Assembly (NCBI GenBank): GCA_000750105.3
Contig: JPHH03000014.1
Span: forward strand, 186,001 to 250,000
Length of the DNA: 64,000 nucleotides
Reading direction: 5' to 3'
Source: Tolypocladium sp. Sup5 PDA-1
Taxonomy: Eukaryota; Ascomycota; Sordariomycetes; Hypocreales; Ophiocordycipitaceae
Numbering within the stretch: the first letter of the stretch is position 1; each line of letters starts with the position of its first letter. The position numbers were made by a program, and so were the translations under genes. Below the pieces are notes generated by a model, which did not search any database, was not told the origin of the DNA, and saw nothing but the letters and a program-made list of their open reading frames with translations. Positions 24,701 through 35,791 of this stretch are shown one piece after another.

Positions 24701-26008
24701 ACGGAGCGCTCGCTGGCTCGTCGATGTTGCTGGAAAGGCGTGGAAAGGCGTGGTGGAGACTCGCTCGTACGAGTAAGACTTTGTCCGTAGCTGTCCAGCA
24801 GTCGGTTGTTGACTTGCGCGAGAAGACTGCGACCGGCGAGGACAGAGAGGTGGACAGAGACGTGGACAGTGAGGCAGACAGGACTGGGAGCCTGGGACGC
24901 ACGCCCTCCCCGGCCCGCTCTCGTCGGGACGGCGAAGTCCTTTTAGAGCTTAGACTTCTCACTAGAGTTGCCGAGCTATCCATGGACAACGTCCGGGGAC
25001 CGACAACCAAGCCTTTTCGTCAGCGAGTTTTGAAATAAGCTTAGGAGGCATTCTTATGACCTTATTATGCCACCGTGGCGTGGTGATGGCTGGCTGGCCG
25101 ACCCACGGCCGTTCTCCCACATGGGCATTGCGTCGCGTCGTTGCATGGCGCCGTCTTGGTACGTCTTGGTGAAGGCAGTTCGACGGATCCATCTCGGGTT
25201 ACTTCGTCGCTGGAGACTGTGTCCAAGGCTGCGCAGGTACCTTTGATGATGGAGGGGAGAGAGGAATGTGGCATTTTGGACATAATTATGCACAGATGGG
25301 TGTTTTATTCCCGGGCTCGTTGGATTCCGCCCGTCTGGGAGTCTTGGCTCGGCCAGCCGGCACGCCTAAAGCTTGACCACTGTGCATCAGTATTCCCGGT
25401 CGGTCGCTGACACGCCAGAGGGCTCATCTCACCTTCCCCCAGTACGGGCCCTATGACACAATACGTACCCTCGGCGTCTCTCCTTCCCTCTGGTCCTGTC
25501 CCGTACCTTCGTGTTCGTTTGTCTTCGTTCTTAAGTTAATCTTAAACTTGCATCTCCTTCTTCTCGAACCGACGACTCCCTCTGCCCTCTCACAGACGGA
25601 CAACGAACATTCGCCGCTCACCAGTGACCACCGCCGACGTTACGCCGAGGCTCGTGCTGCAAGAGCACGCTGCAAGAACGAGTGACGGCGCATAAAGGGC
25701 CGCCTTCCACGAAAGGGGAACAGGACAGCGCCGACAAAGCTACTCGTGCGCGCTGGAGAGAGGCGGATGAAAGAGCCAGGGTGCGAAGTCGAAGCAAGAC
25801 AAAAGGGACGAGACGCCGTTTGGAGAGAATCGCACCGACTCGCACTCGACGCAAACACCCGTCTTCGCTTCCCGTCAGCGGCCTCACGTTCACACACAGG
25901 GAGAACTCCGACGACTGTCAAGTAAGGTACGTACGCGTCCTCGTCTCCAGCCCAGCACCCGCCCACGTTCCGCGATACCGCCTTGCCCAGCCCCAAAGAG
26001 CCGTCTGT

Positions 26009-26042
26009 TCCCAGGCCTCCCAGGCCTCCCAGGCCTCCCAGG
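26009..26042. repeat. Tandem 9-mer CAGGCCTCC
   Basis: Three to four adjoining copies of CAGGCCTCC in the putative WOPR leader. Confidence 0.8.
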
Positions 26043-26419
26043 TCACAAGCATCAGTCTGCTGTCCCCGGCCCTTATCCCCCGGCCGGATGGGCCAGTTCC
26101 AACTTGGCGCCGACCGCTGCCACAGACAAACGACAAAAGCTTGTCCTGACCAACACCCTTCCACGGCCCCAAACCCTCTGTCCACACGCCCCTCCCCCCG
26201 GTCCATGCCACCCCCCTTCTCGGCTCTGCGGCGCCGACTTATCCATTCACTCATTCACTCATGGCTCATCCGTGCCCTTGGCTGTCACGCACTTCGCCTT
26301 TACCCCAACCTTAATTCGCTCTTTCTCTCTTGCTTCCCGCTCCGATTCACATTCACCGTTTGCGACGCTCAATCACAATTAACCCTGTTCTGTCAACAGC
26401 TTATAACGCCGTCCTGCAG

Positions 26420-26490
26420 ACAACTCAACGCAGACAACTCGACGCAGACAACTCGACGCAGACAACTCGACGCAGACAACTCGACACAAC
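26420..26490. repeat. 14-bp tandem repeat
   Basis: Four near-perfect head-to-tail copies of AACTCGACGCAGAC, with degenerate copies at both ends. The unit is not a multiple of three, which argues against a protein repeat. It lies in the putative WOPR leader just before the possible donor near 26546. Confidence 0.85.
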
Positions 26491-27535
26491 TCAAGCCAAT
26501 CCCGACCAGTCTTACACGGAGCCTCTCAACCGCCTCTGCAGTCAAGGTAGGTCCTGCTCGCCAAGTTGCTTCTCGTCGTGCCTCTCTCCCTTTGTCGGGT
26601 TCGACATCTGTCAACGCTTCGCCGGCGCTTGATGATGCACAAACCTCCCGTGTGGACCTGGTGTCTTTGTGCTCCTGCGCCTTCAGGCACTGTCTACGGA
26701 TTGGCCCCTCTCGCGATGCCGCTTCCCGCCTCAGATCAGACCTGGCGGTGCACCAGAGCGCAAACGGGTATCATTTGGCTGGACAAGTTTATCGTCGCAA
26801 GTGCGTACCGTGGCCGAGTCTCGCCTATCCCGTCCTCCCTCCTCTCAATCTCAGCCTGATGGATGGGGTTGGTTTCCACAAATCTGCCAAGACCTCTCCC
26901 ACGGACTCCTGTGGATGGCGGCAGGTCCTCTCGTCTCAAGTCGTCATGCACATCGCCAAGCGGCAACACCTCAACCACAGGGAATGGAAATTTTAGTCGA
27001 GTGGGGCGAGCGGATCGCCCTCAAACGGACAATACTCCCCTGCTTCGGCGCAAAGGGCGAGCCACCACGAGGCGGGGTCCCTGCTCTTGACGGTCCGATG
27101 TGGCCGTTTGTGTGCAGACACGGCTGTGTGATCGTGTCCAAAGCATATATGGCACAGCATACGCAGGGCTGCTCCAAATGCAAACCGGACACTGGCCGCT
27201 CACGCCTTGCCCCCTCCGTTCTGCTATACCCAGTCCCCTTCACGAATCTTCAACGTGTCCTTGTTTTACGTTTCCTGCCACCCGCATTGCCTTGACTCCC
27301 ATGGGACTTGTCTGGAGACTGACTCGTTGAAGCAGTCGTGATTCTCGACCAAGCTCTGCGCAAGCCCTGTCTGACACAGCGTCGAATCTCAGACTCACGT
27401 GTTCACCAAGTTTCGTAAACTTGGGTGAATGCAACTTGAGCTCAACCTAGTCACCGTGTTCTAGCCGCTGAGGACGTCCTGCGAAAGCAGGTACGGGAAA
27501 GAACCTTCAAAACGGAGACCATTAGTTCGGACAAG

Positions 27536-28885
27536 ATGGAGACGTACCACGGCTACGTGCGCACGCCCGGCGATGCCATCAAGCTTTTTGAGGCGTGTCG
27601 TCTTGGGCTGTTGCCCCGAGTACAGCGACGACTTTCGGAGAAGGAGAGACAGTCGATTCGCTCGGGCTCCGTCTTCGTGTGGGACGAGCGAGAGGCGGGC
27701 ATGAGGAGATGGACAGATGGCAAGTCGTGGAGCGCCAGCCGCGTGTCTGGCAGCTTCTTGACGTACAGAGAAATGGAAGGCAAGCGGGGAGGCGGCTTCG
27801 GCAGCGGCAGGAGAGGAGCGGGCAAGACACCGGACTCGGGCCGCGGTAGCGACGAGGATCACGACGACGGAGAGCCCGAGGGATATCGATACAAGGCCGA
27901 CGGCTTGATGAAGCAGTCATTCAGCATCACGACTTCGACTGGACAGCACCTCCACCTCATCTCTTACTACTCGCGACCGCAACCTGGCCAGCCCGACTTG
28001 CCTCAGCCAAGTTCCGACCCGTCTCTGCGTGGAATCGCGCCCCCAAAGGGCATGTACCCGGAATCAAGTATGGGCGAGACGAACCAGACACCAGCGCTCA
28101 CGCGAGCACCGATGCAGCAGCCGTACATGATTGCGCCGCATCATCCTCATGCGCACCACCAGCAGCCTTACGCGCCTCACTATGCCCAGCCAGGGTACGG
28201 ATGGCCCCCGTCGCCCGCCGCCACGCCGCCGTATGGCCACCACTACACTCCGGCTCCATTCCCGCCGCACGTCCATCATCTGCCTCCCCCTCATGCCTCC
28301 CAGCAGCCTCTACCGCCTCAAGCCTACTCTCAATCCCATTACACTCACGCTCCCCCCTACGAACGCGCTTCGCTGCCACCGCTGCATAACCCGAAACCTA
28401 CTACGCTGCCGCCTTACCCTGGTCACCATGCCTCGCATGGGCCATCGCCTCCACGATTGCACGACTCGCCGCGACAGAAGGATTTGCAGGCAGCGGCCCA
28501 GGCCGTGGTAGCCGACGTGCACCTCAGCAATGGGTCGGCGAGGGGCTCCCATGGACCACTTCCGGCCCTCAATGCCGTTACCAACGGAACTCGTGCATCT
28601 TCCCACGCTGCCATGGCCACGCCGCCGACGCGGAACTTGAGTGTGAGCCCGCCAAGGACGTCTCATGTGGACGGCCCAGGGCCCTTGGCCAATGGCGGCC
28701 ACAGGTCGAGTCTATCTGCGCTCCTGCACCCGACGCCCTCGAGCAGCGAACCCAACAGCGCCAAACCAGCCAGCAGCGGCAGCGGCAGCAGCAGCCCGAG
28801 AACAAATAGCGCAACGGCAGAAAAGGGTGGCGTCAGTGAGGATGCGAGGGCCTTGAGAATGTTGGACCGCAAGTTCTGCATCTAG
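27536..28885 (+). CDS. WOPR-domain transcription factor, Gti1/Pac2 family
   Basis: Single exon, 449 aa. WOPR proteins bind DNA and control morphology, sporulation and virulence switches in fungi. The N-terminus METYHGYVRTPGDAIKLFEA and the block RLSEKERQSIRSGSVFVWDE, with RRWTDGKSWSASRVSGSFL, form the first WOPR half (about 1-85). A Gly/Arg/acidic linker (about 86-118) separates it from the second half DGLMKQSFSITTSTGQHLHL (about 121-140). LFEACRLGLLPRVQRRL is typical of the Pac2 branch rather than the Wor1/Ryp1/Sge1 branch. The remaining 300 residues are His/Pro/Gln/Tyr-rich and disordered, a common activation-tail type. The gene is isolated, with about 9 kb upstream and 1.6 kb downstream free of supported genes, which suggests large control regions. 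Confidence 0.92.
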   Translation: METYHGYVRTPGDAIKLFEACRLGLLPRVQRRLSEKERQSIRSGSVFVWDEREAGMRRWTDGKSWSASRVSGSFLTYREMEGKRGGGFGSGRRGAGKTPDSGRGSDEDHDDGEPEGYRYKADGLMKQSFSITTSTGQHLHLISYYSRPQPGQPDLPQPSSDPSLRGIAPPKGMYPESSMGETNQTPALTRAPMQQPYMIAPHHPHAHHQQPYAPHYAQPGYGWPPSPAATPPYGHHYTPAPFPPHVHHLPPPHASQQPLPPQAYSQSHYTHAPPYERASLPPLHNPKPTTLPPYPGHHASHGPSPPRLHDSPRQKDLQAAAQAVVADVHLSNGSARGSHGPLPALNAVTNGTRASSHAAMATPPTRNLSVSPPRTSHVDGPGPLANGGHRSSLSALLHPTPSSSEPNSAKPASSGSGSSSPRTNSATAEKGGVSEDARALRMLDRKFCI

Positions 28886-30479
28886 AACGATGGAACTGTG
28901 GGCTGCGACTGTGGCCGTTTGGAACACCAATAATAACCAGATGGGAGCTTCACGGCAAAATTCATTGCCTCGAGCAGTTTTTGGCGGCGTTCGGGCGGAG
29001 GGATGGGCGGGCACGCCGAAGTGTCCCGGGTGCGGTTAGCGGTTTGGTGCATTTGTTTACCCCCGGATTTGGGTCAAGGATGAGGCATAGCAAAAGGAAC
29101 AAGGAAAAAGGAACGGGAACGGGAATGGGAGCGGAATGGACCGGTGTTACGGGTTGGCGAAGTCTTTACTTCGTACAAGTTCTGGGCCTCTTTTTTGGTG
29201 CACATAAGACAGCTAGAGTCGACAGGCTGCTCTGTTGGTGATTAGAATATAGCGCGGCTGAAGAAATGATGAAATATGCAAGCTGACGTGTTGACCCCGA
29301 TACCGTGTACTAAGCGCATTGTGAGACAGCTGGACCAATGTTGTCGCGGTGTTGCTGGAGACGTGTTGTCGATGGAGCTTCCATTGCTGCAAGTTTAAGA
29401 ATTGCCTATTTGGGCATGCTGGGTGGCGCCGCGACGAATAGTGTCGGGGATGCTGAATCTTGTGTGTCTGACGGCTGTGCCACGGCGACAACTTTCCCTG
29501 GGTGGCTGGCGATTGGACCTTGTTTTGTCACTCTCTTTCCCTCGCGTCATCAGATGCTCGGCGGCATCGCGGGAGATGGCCGAGGGGGGTGTGTGCGCCC
29601 GTCTATTTTTTTCTTGTTGCTCCCCTTTTGCGAACTTCTGTCTGGGCCGTTTGTTTGGTCGTTATGGGGGTTGCGTACTCGTACGTCCGGCCGCGTCATC
29701 GCAGTCGGCAACGAGGTGCCGGGTGATTGGCATGCGAATGGGAGTACGGACTAATATCCGTAGGTAGAAGTGGGGAGGACCCGGAGGAGACGGGTGTGGG
29801 GAGGAAGGGTCGGTCACCTTGCCTTACTCGTAAGCAGACGGATAATTTGTGCAGGGCTGTGTATTTTGGATTGCTTTTAAGCTTGTTGTTAGACATGATT
29901 GGGGGGGCGTGCGTCCCTGCGCTGGGTGTTGTGAACTTGTGAGGGTCTGGAGATGAGTTGTCGATGCGTGCGTCAATGTTCTGTGACGGGAGGCGCAGCG
30001 GCACAACGTGTACCTATGGTGAGCGAGCTGCGGAGACTCGTGAAGGCGGTAGTTGCGTGTAAAGTACATACGCTATACCGGCGTGTAAGTGAGCGCCTGG
30101 ATGTGGGCTTTCCCGGGGCTGGATTTGGTTGTTTCTTCCGAGGACGCTGCTGGCTGCTGCAGAGACGAGAGGCCGAATATGGGTTTCTCTGTCATGTCTC
30201 TTATTACAGACACGCACGCCGCTCGGGACGGTGCTGAGAGAGTCGCTTTCCGCGGAAGCTATGTTCCACGCTCTGCATCAGGAGACGTTGCCCAGCCCAC
30301 AGACGCGTCAGAAGCTTTGCCTGTGAATGGGCACGTATATGGGCGGAAAACTGAGCCGATGTTCGTTCGTTTGTCAAGCTCAGAAAGCGACAAGGGGATG
30401 CGCGGTGAGGAACTGGCATTATGCTTGTTGGATGAGGCAGAGCGAGAACGGGGACCTCCGCAATTAAACGCCTCCCTAC
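28886..30479. other. Intergenic
   Basis: 1.6 kb after the WOPR gene, G/T-rich in places. It includes one TACTTCGTA 9-mer (29167-29175). No gene recognised. Confidence 0.45.
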
Positions 30480-31330
30480 GGACTACAGCCCCCTCGAGTT
30501 CGCCAGCGGCCCGTTGATGCGCGCAAAGCCGGGCGCGAGCTCATTGTTGCAGATGGTGTTGACGATGTGCTCCCAACAGGTCGTTGGTGCAGCAGCTCTA
30601 CGCCCACAGCATGAACAACATTTGCGCGTCGGTGAAGCGCTCCGGGCCCGGTAGCCGGGGGGGCTCCTGTTTGCCGGGGCTCGGCGTCTGCTGCGTCTTC
30701 TTCCAGGCGTGAACGAGGTCGCGACATCGCCCGAGTCGGCAATGTATTCTGCTAGCGTCGCCTGGCCGTTGACGGGGACACGTTTGCCGCTCCCGGCGGG
30801 ATACTCGACCGATATGTTGCTGTACTGCGAGACGAAGCACATGCTGCGGTCGGTGAAGCTCGCGAGCGAGGCGTCGTCCAACCAGTTGTCGAGCGTGCCG
30901 GACAGACCGTAGATCCAGCTGTTGGTAGCCCCCTCGCGTGAAGCCGTCGAGGACGTATGGAAAGTTTAGCTGTGGATGACGGCGTCAATCTCCGCGATGG
31001 ACTGGGTGTAGGACGGTTCCTGGGTTGTCATTAGCAGGCAAACGCGCAAATGACGAGAAGTTGATGACAAGGCACTGATACCGGAGGCAGGGCGGTAGTC
31101 GTTTCCGGCGTCTATCTCGGCCTGTATCATGCCGACTTCAACGTCGAGCATCCCCTTGGCGAGAGATTTTGCGTTTTTGCCCGAGGCCTCCGGGGGTTGT
31201 ATGTTTCCGATGATCCCGGCCATGACATTGACAAAGGCGGCGAGGGTCTTGTTGTTGGAGTAGTGTTCGACGCCCTTTACGGACCCGAGCTCGACGGGGA
31301 GGAGGACGGCGTTGCTCGCATCCTGGCTTC
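30480..31330 (-). pseudogene. Remnant of an M13 (neprilysin-like) metallopeptidase
   Basis: M13 enzymes are zinc endopeptidases of about 700 aa. Here parts of the N-terminal and C-terminal regions lie side by side. Upstream (about 31050-31320, minus strand) reads VELGSVKGVEHYSNNKTLAA, then KSLAKGMLDVEVGMIQAEID, matching the N-terminal helical part, followed by a possible 60-nt intron and EPSYTQSIAEIDAV. Downstream (about 30500-30930) reads SGTLDNWLDDASLASFTDRS, MCFVSQYSN, VNGQATLAEYIADSG (family: NG..TL.ENIAD.GG), FTDAQMLFMLWA and RINGPLANSRG (family: RVNGPL.N). The part holding the HEXXH zinc site is missing or unrecognisable, the glutamate of ENIAD is shifted by one residue type (AEYIAD), and frames change near 30700. 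Not expected to be active. Confidence 0.7.
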
Positions 31331-31735
31331 TTGTCAGCGCTACAGATGACCTTGGGGTATGTGCGCGATACGGGATTCGTCTCTTTGGGCAGGGCGCAGA
31401 GCGTGGGGAATGTGGGTATGCCGTTTTGTTTCGAAGAAGAGGATGGCTTTGCCTATGCCTTCCGTGCTCTTGTCGGATATCCGGCGGTGCGGCTGCGACG
31501 ACTTGTCGACCGGATACATTTACATAAGGGAATCGAGGCGTCTCAAAGCGGTTTAATGCCGGCCTTGCTCACGCCGTCGGTGTCCATGCAAGCTTTATAC
31601 GTTCGCTGCGCTTTTGTCAAAGTTCGTCTTGTCGGACTACTGCTGCGTAAAATTGACAGACACCCAGCCCGGGTCTTTTGTCGAGTAATCGCGATAGTGC
31701 CGTCGTTGACAGATTCCCCGCACAGCTTGCGGTTT
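31331..31735. other. Short gap between remnants
   Basis: May contain further decayed N-terminal sequence of the M13 gene (minus strand). Nothing certain. Confidence 0.3.
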
Positions 31736-32881
31736 TCACCGCATGGGATGGATATCTGATCGGCCAGGTCGACTTTCTTGGTCTTCATTCAGTATTCGCT
31801 TCATCTGCATCTGGGCTATTCGACGAACCCTCGTTAACCAGTTAATCAAGCCTGATGATATCAACGCCGACGAGTGAGGGCCTTGTAACAGTATCCGATC
31901 CCAATCGAAGAAGCTGCTCTTCCCAAATCTTGACCACTGCTCGGCGAAGATCACCCCATTTAACTGGGCCATTGGGAATGCCTCTGTTTCCCAATGGCTC
32001 GTAGTGGCCTACCAAGTCCTGGTCCTCCAGTTCTCGAGCCGTTGCCCGGGCTCATACGGAGTGTGCTACGGCATTGAACTGTTTGACGACAGAAACAGAA
32101 AAGGAAGGTCTGGCACAGAGGCGAGCATTCGAACGCTCTGCCGAGAATCTCCATGCATTTTTCCACGGTCATGAATTGACGGTTAGAAAACGCGAGTAAT
32201 TTCACGCGGCTTAGATTCATATAATGGAACTTGTCAATCATGTCGGGATGAATAAAGACGATATAGCTTTTGTAGTTACGCCAACATCCTGCACGCGCAG
32301 TGCCATAAAGGCCGAATTCGAAGCCGCCAACCATAGCACTGGCTTGGCGAGGCTCACGACATACCGCCAGCAAGGCAGGAGGTTGATATTCCCGCCTGAC
32401 TTCTACGATCGGAGGATCCGCGTGGTGCCCTGCTGAGGTTGTCGGTTGTGGATAATGTCGTGGCGATGGGGTTCGATGCAGGGTTCAAAATGCGCCTTTC
32501 TAGAGCAGCCATCATGCAGAAACTCATGCGCAACTCGGGCGGTAGGTTCTTGAAGCGGTTGAAAGTCACATCGGGGCTTGAAATCGCGTCGAAACTGAAG
32601 AGCGGCTACGTAGGGGTTAGGCTTGGCAAACCGTGCTGAGACTGAGACACCAATGTTAGCAAGAGTGGTAGAACAGTAGAGGGATCAGTGGGCTCAACCT
32701 ACTCCGTACCATTTCGCCCGTTGCTTTTAGGGTCATCCGCCTTGAGGCTGACCGACTTCTTGATTTCATTCAATTGGTTCTCGATGGTCTTGAACCCTTC
32801 CTTGACAACACGGGCGAGGTCCTTGATGGTGATGGCATCTTCGACAGTGGCCCCAGAAGGGGAATCAAGCGTGGTCGCCAT
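31736..32881 (-). pseudogene. Degenerate 2EXR-domain gene
   Basis: 2EXR proteins are a large fungal family of unknown function. The minus strand starts with a plausible N-terminus (MATTLDSPSG...VVKEGFKTIENQLNEIKK, 32699-32881), then shows the domain hallmark FNRFKNLPPELRMSFCMMAA (about 32505-32565). After a one-base frame change come IVEVRREYQPPALLAVCREP and RQASAMVGGFEFGLYG (about 32310-32410), then YIVFIHPDMIDKFHYMNLSR (about 32215-32275). Further fragments continue to about 31770 in two frames. The conserved order IVEV...LL.VCRE.R is clear, but the frame breaks and the changed residues after LPPELR (family usually IW) indicate decay. It lies between two other remnants. Confidence 0.65.
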
Positions 32882-33329
32882 GTTGGTCCTCGTGAAAACA
32901 GCCGGATTGCGGCTGTAAGACCCGCCCGAGTCACGATTCGAGATGGTGGTGTTGATGCACGATCAGAAAGGGAAAGACAATTAGAGCTTGAGCAGGCTGC
33001 TTCAACAGGTTGAGGAGGGATAATGGACTGGTCACGAAGAGCTGGGGAGATAATCGCGTGATCCCCGAACCGCGGGGGGTGAGTTGGTTCAGTGAAGTCA
33101 AGTCTCAAGGCGTTGGGTGTTGTGTTGTCAGAGCTGTTGAGTTTCTGCCTCAGGCAGCAGTCAACCTGCACGCTTGTGACAACTGACACAAGCATTGACT
33201 TCCTGGGAAATCATTGCACAAACAACTCACCTTGCGCACGCAGCACCACCATGTGGCCCTGTGTTGGCCTAGCAGCCCCCAAGCCCTGAAGGACTCACAT
33301 AAAACGAGCATATCCACCCGTTCAGCAAC

Positions 33330-34345
33330 TTCAGCTACCAGCATCAAACCGCAGCCACGGCGCCCGAGACCTCGACCATGGCGGTCACAGGTGCTGATGA
33401 CTGAGCAACAAGATGAGATCTATGCCAACCCGGGATCCTATGGCGTTGAATCCGAATACCCCGTAATTGTCATCATTGGGCCTCATTCTGCCGGCACTAT
33501 TTGATGTGGTCGACTACCACGAAAAGGTCTCTGCACCTGTCCCAGGCACCCGACGCTTGCGACTCAGCTCAGGGTGGGCGTCCGCCAGCACAGTTACCAT
33601 AGTGTGTTCACTTACGGGCATGACTGTGTCCAGGGCTAAAGGAACTGTATTTCGGCCGTCGACTGGACCACTCCGTGGGCCGGGCTTTCGCCGTGAAGCA
33701 GTATGTCAGTCAAGAACCCGAGAGAGGACGAGAGCTATGCCCAACTCTTGCAGAGCATCTCCCACGTGAACATAATACATGGGCCCGATTATTAGGCCGG
33801 TCGAGGCTAACCATATCTGTAGGAGCACATTGTGATGAAGTGTCGTGTGCCTTCTTGAAACGCAGTTCCATCACGAGCGCTCGTGATGGAAGTAGTCTCT
33901 GTATCTCATACTATCCATGAGCTGAACATCACCCCATCAAGATATCAAGCCCGACAATGTCATGGTACAGTCAAGCGATCCCCTGTGCCGAGTTGATAGG
34001 TTTCAGCCTTGGCTTTTCCATTGATCAGACGGTCTGAACTCTTGCTACTACATGTTTGTGTTGGCGTAGTACGCAACCCCTAGATCATGGCCAGGAGGGA
34101 GTATGCCGAAAAGTGGACATTTAGTCCCTCGGAATCACGGCAGTCGAGCTATCACACAGACTTCCACTCTTGCGGCGAGGCCGGACCTGGTGGCCGACGA
34201 GGATACAAGGTCACTTGGCCTCCAAAGCACCAGACGGATCTTGCAACTCCATTCCTCGCCGGCGTACTCATTCATGGGCCTGAGAGATGGCCGTCCGCCA
34301 GGGAGTGCCTCGACATGCAGTCTTTTTGCCGAACATGACGCTGTT
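33330..34345 (+). pseudogene. Degenerate fungal protein kinase
   Basis: Kinase hallmarks occur in order but in different frames with stops between. VGRAFAVKQYV (about 33680) is like the VAIK lysine strand. SHVNIIHG follows at about 33760. The catalytic loop HQDIKPDNVMV is at 33935-33967. EYAEKW, with TAG where W-S-L-G would follow, is at about 34100. PERWPSARECLDMQSF (about 34276-34325) matches the C-terminal RPSA.ECL region. At least four frame changes or nonsense codons separate these blocks, so no active kinase can be made. The loop HQDIKPDN resembles the fungal Ser/Thr kinases common in accessory regions. Confidence 0.75.
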
Positions 34346-35791
34346 CTCGGCCTACCTGGTTCTGGTCGGATGGACAACGATGGCCCCGCGAAACACATCG
34401 GCATGAAGGGGAGATTAATTACAGCAAAAGCTGTGATAGTAATGGCATCCTGACGCTACAAGTCGAGACTTGCCCCCGCGGGGCTGAGTAGAGTGCCAAC
34501 CAGCGAGCTGTCACATTTTCCCTGTTTTCGTGGGAGTTGCATGCCGTGTACGGACCATGCATGCGCGGTTCCAGGGCTCCTGGGATTGTGCATCTCTTGC
34601 ACTTCGACTGTGTTGAAGTTCCAAGCCTGCTTTCCGAATGATCCCCGATCCCCCAGGAGGCTCCCGCTTCGGGGGCGTCAAGGTATGTTCACCCGGCGCG
34701 CCATCAACGATGAACTGGCCGATGGAAATTGAACCTCGGCTACCTTTGCCTCGCCAAGAGGCATTTGGTGTGCAGAGTAAACGAGCTGGTGGCGCAACTA
34801 CTTACATAGCTCAGCTCGAGCAGGCCGCGAGCAACGGCATACCAGTCGTTACCAGACATTCTGCCCCCCAATCAGCAAAAAGCCGTCTCCACACCAAAGC
34901 TTGCTTCTGCACGCGCAAGCAGGTTTTGACTTCAAGCCTCGAAACGGCTTCGCAGCGTGTGCTAAAATAGCCTTTTGGGAGCTGCCAATTCGGGACTCGT
35001 CCAGAATACCGTTGGTGCTAGGCTAGCGAAACCTAACGGCTGGCATGGCAGAGGCAGGTCGAGCAGCTGCGAATGGGACGACTTGCTGGCTTCGGAGGAG
35101 GCACCTGAGTTCTGACCAAAGGTTAACCTCAGGAGCCATGGCGACCCGTGAGGTCCAAGGGCGGCTCCGCAACAAGGCGTCGTGGTGGAGTTGACTGCGT
35201 CTTCAGTCTTCAGATCCGGCGCTGCCGCGACGCCGAGAGCCCCAGGCTCGTATTTTGCACTCGAAGAGGTCATTGTGGCCCACAAGCCGAAATTTTCTCT
35301 ACGTAGGAGAATTCATAGTCATTCTCTTCGGAAGCCATTGTAAGCTGTCAGCTGGACAGGAACCAAGGACCCACCACTCGCGGTCCCGGGATTGGTTTGT
35401 TTGCGTTCTTCTCAGCTGGCATGAGCAGAGACCTTGGCACACAGTCCCGAGGTCGTACAGGGAGAACCTGCTGCCACCGCGTAAGCTCAAGATGCATCAT
35501 CTGAGCAAAGTGTAACCTCGAGTCCTCAAGCCCCTCGGCCAGATGAACTTTGACTCCTCACGATTCTAGTACGGTTCCGGATAGCTGAAAAGCTAACCCT
35601 CACGCCCCCCCCCTCTGGGAGCTTAGCAAGAACTTCCATGGCTTGGAGCTATTTGTTGATGGAGGGGGGTTGGAGAGGTATAACTACTCGGTGCCCGGCC
35701 ATGTTCTTGATGCAAACGGTCAAGGTTCAGTTATCTCATTCCGACACAGAGAGTAACCGCAAGCCTCGCACCTAATCCTGCTCCCACCACC
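34346..35791. other. Intergenic, possibly more decayed sequence
   Basis: 1.4 kb between the kinase remnant and the aquaporin. Open frames around 34.5-35.0 kb have no recognisable domain. A C-run and CT-rich stretch lies at 35.6 kb. The last 100 nt should be the aquaporin promoter/leader. Confidence 0.4.

Larger units (their letters stand above)
18400..25600. other. Long gene-poor region upstream of the WOPR regulator
   Basis: About 7 kb in which I cannot support any gene. Several long open frames exist on both strands (for example around 19.8-20.7 and 20.7-21.7 kb), but they overlap each other, are low-complexity and show no domain. The region holds poly-C runs, CTACG/TACGTACG-rich patches, and the short recurring 9-mers listed elsewhere. 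It could be extended promoter for the WOPR gene, host a non-coding RNA, or be old degraded DNA; the sequence alone does not decide. Confidence 0.45.
25601..27535 (+). promoter_or_regulatory. Likely promoter and long 5' leader of the WOPR gene
   Basis: The 1.9 kb before the WOPR start is C/T- and CTC-rich, like fungal leaders. It contains a possible leader intron: a GTAGGT donor near 26546 and an acceptor AAAGCAG at about 27490, close to the start codon. It also carries two short tandem repeats (26009-26042 and about 26420-26490). Long uninterrupted leaders are common for developmental regulators. The intron and transcription start are inferred, not shown. Confidence 0.35.

Noticed and set aside
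25983..26996. A 337-codon open frame before the WOPR gene
   Set aside because: It has no early ATG, contains the 14-bp repeat read in changing frames, and is Ser/Pro/Gln-rich noise of a leader region.
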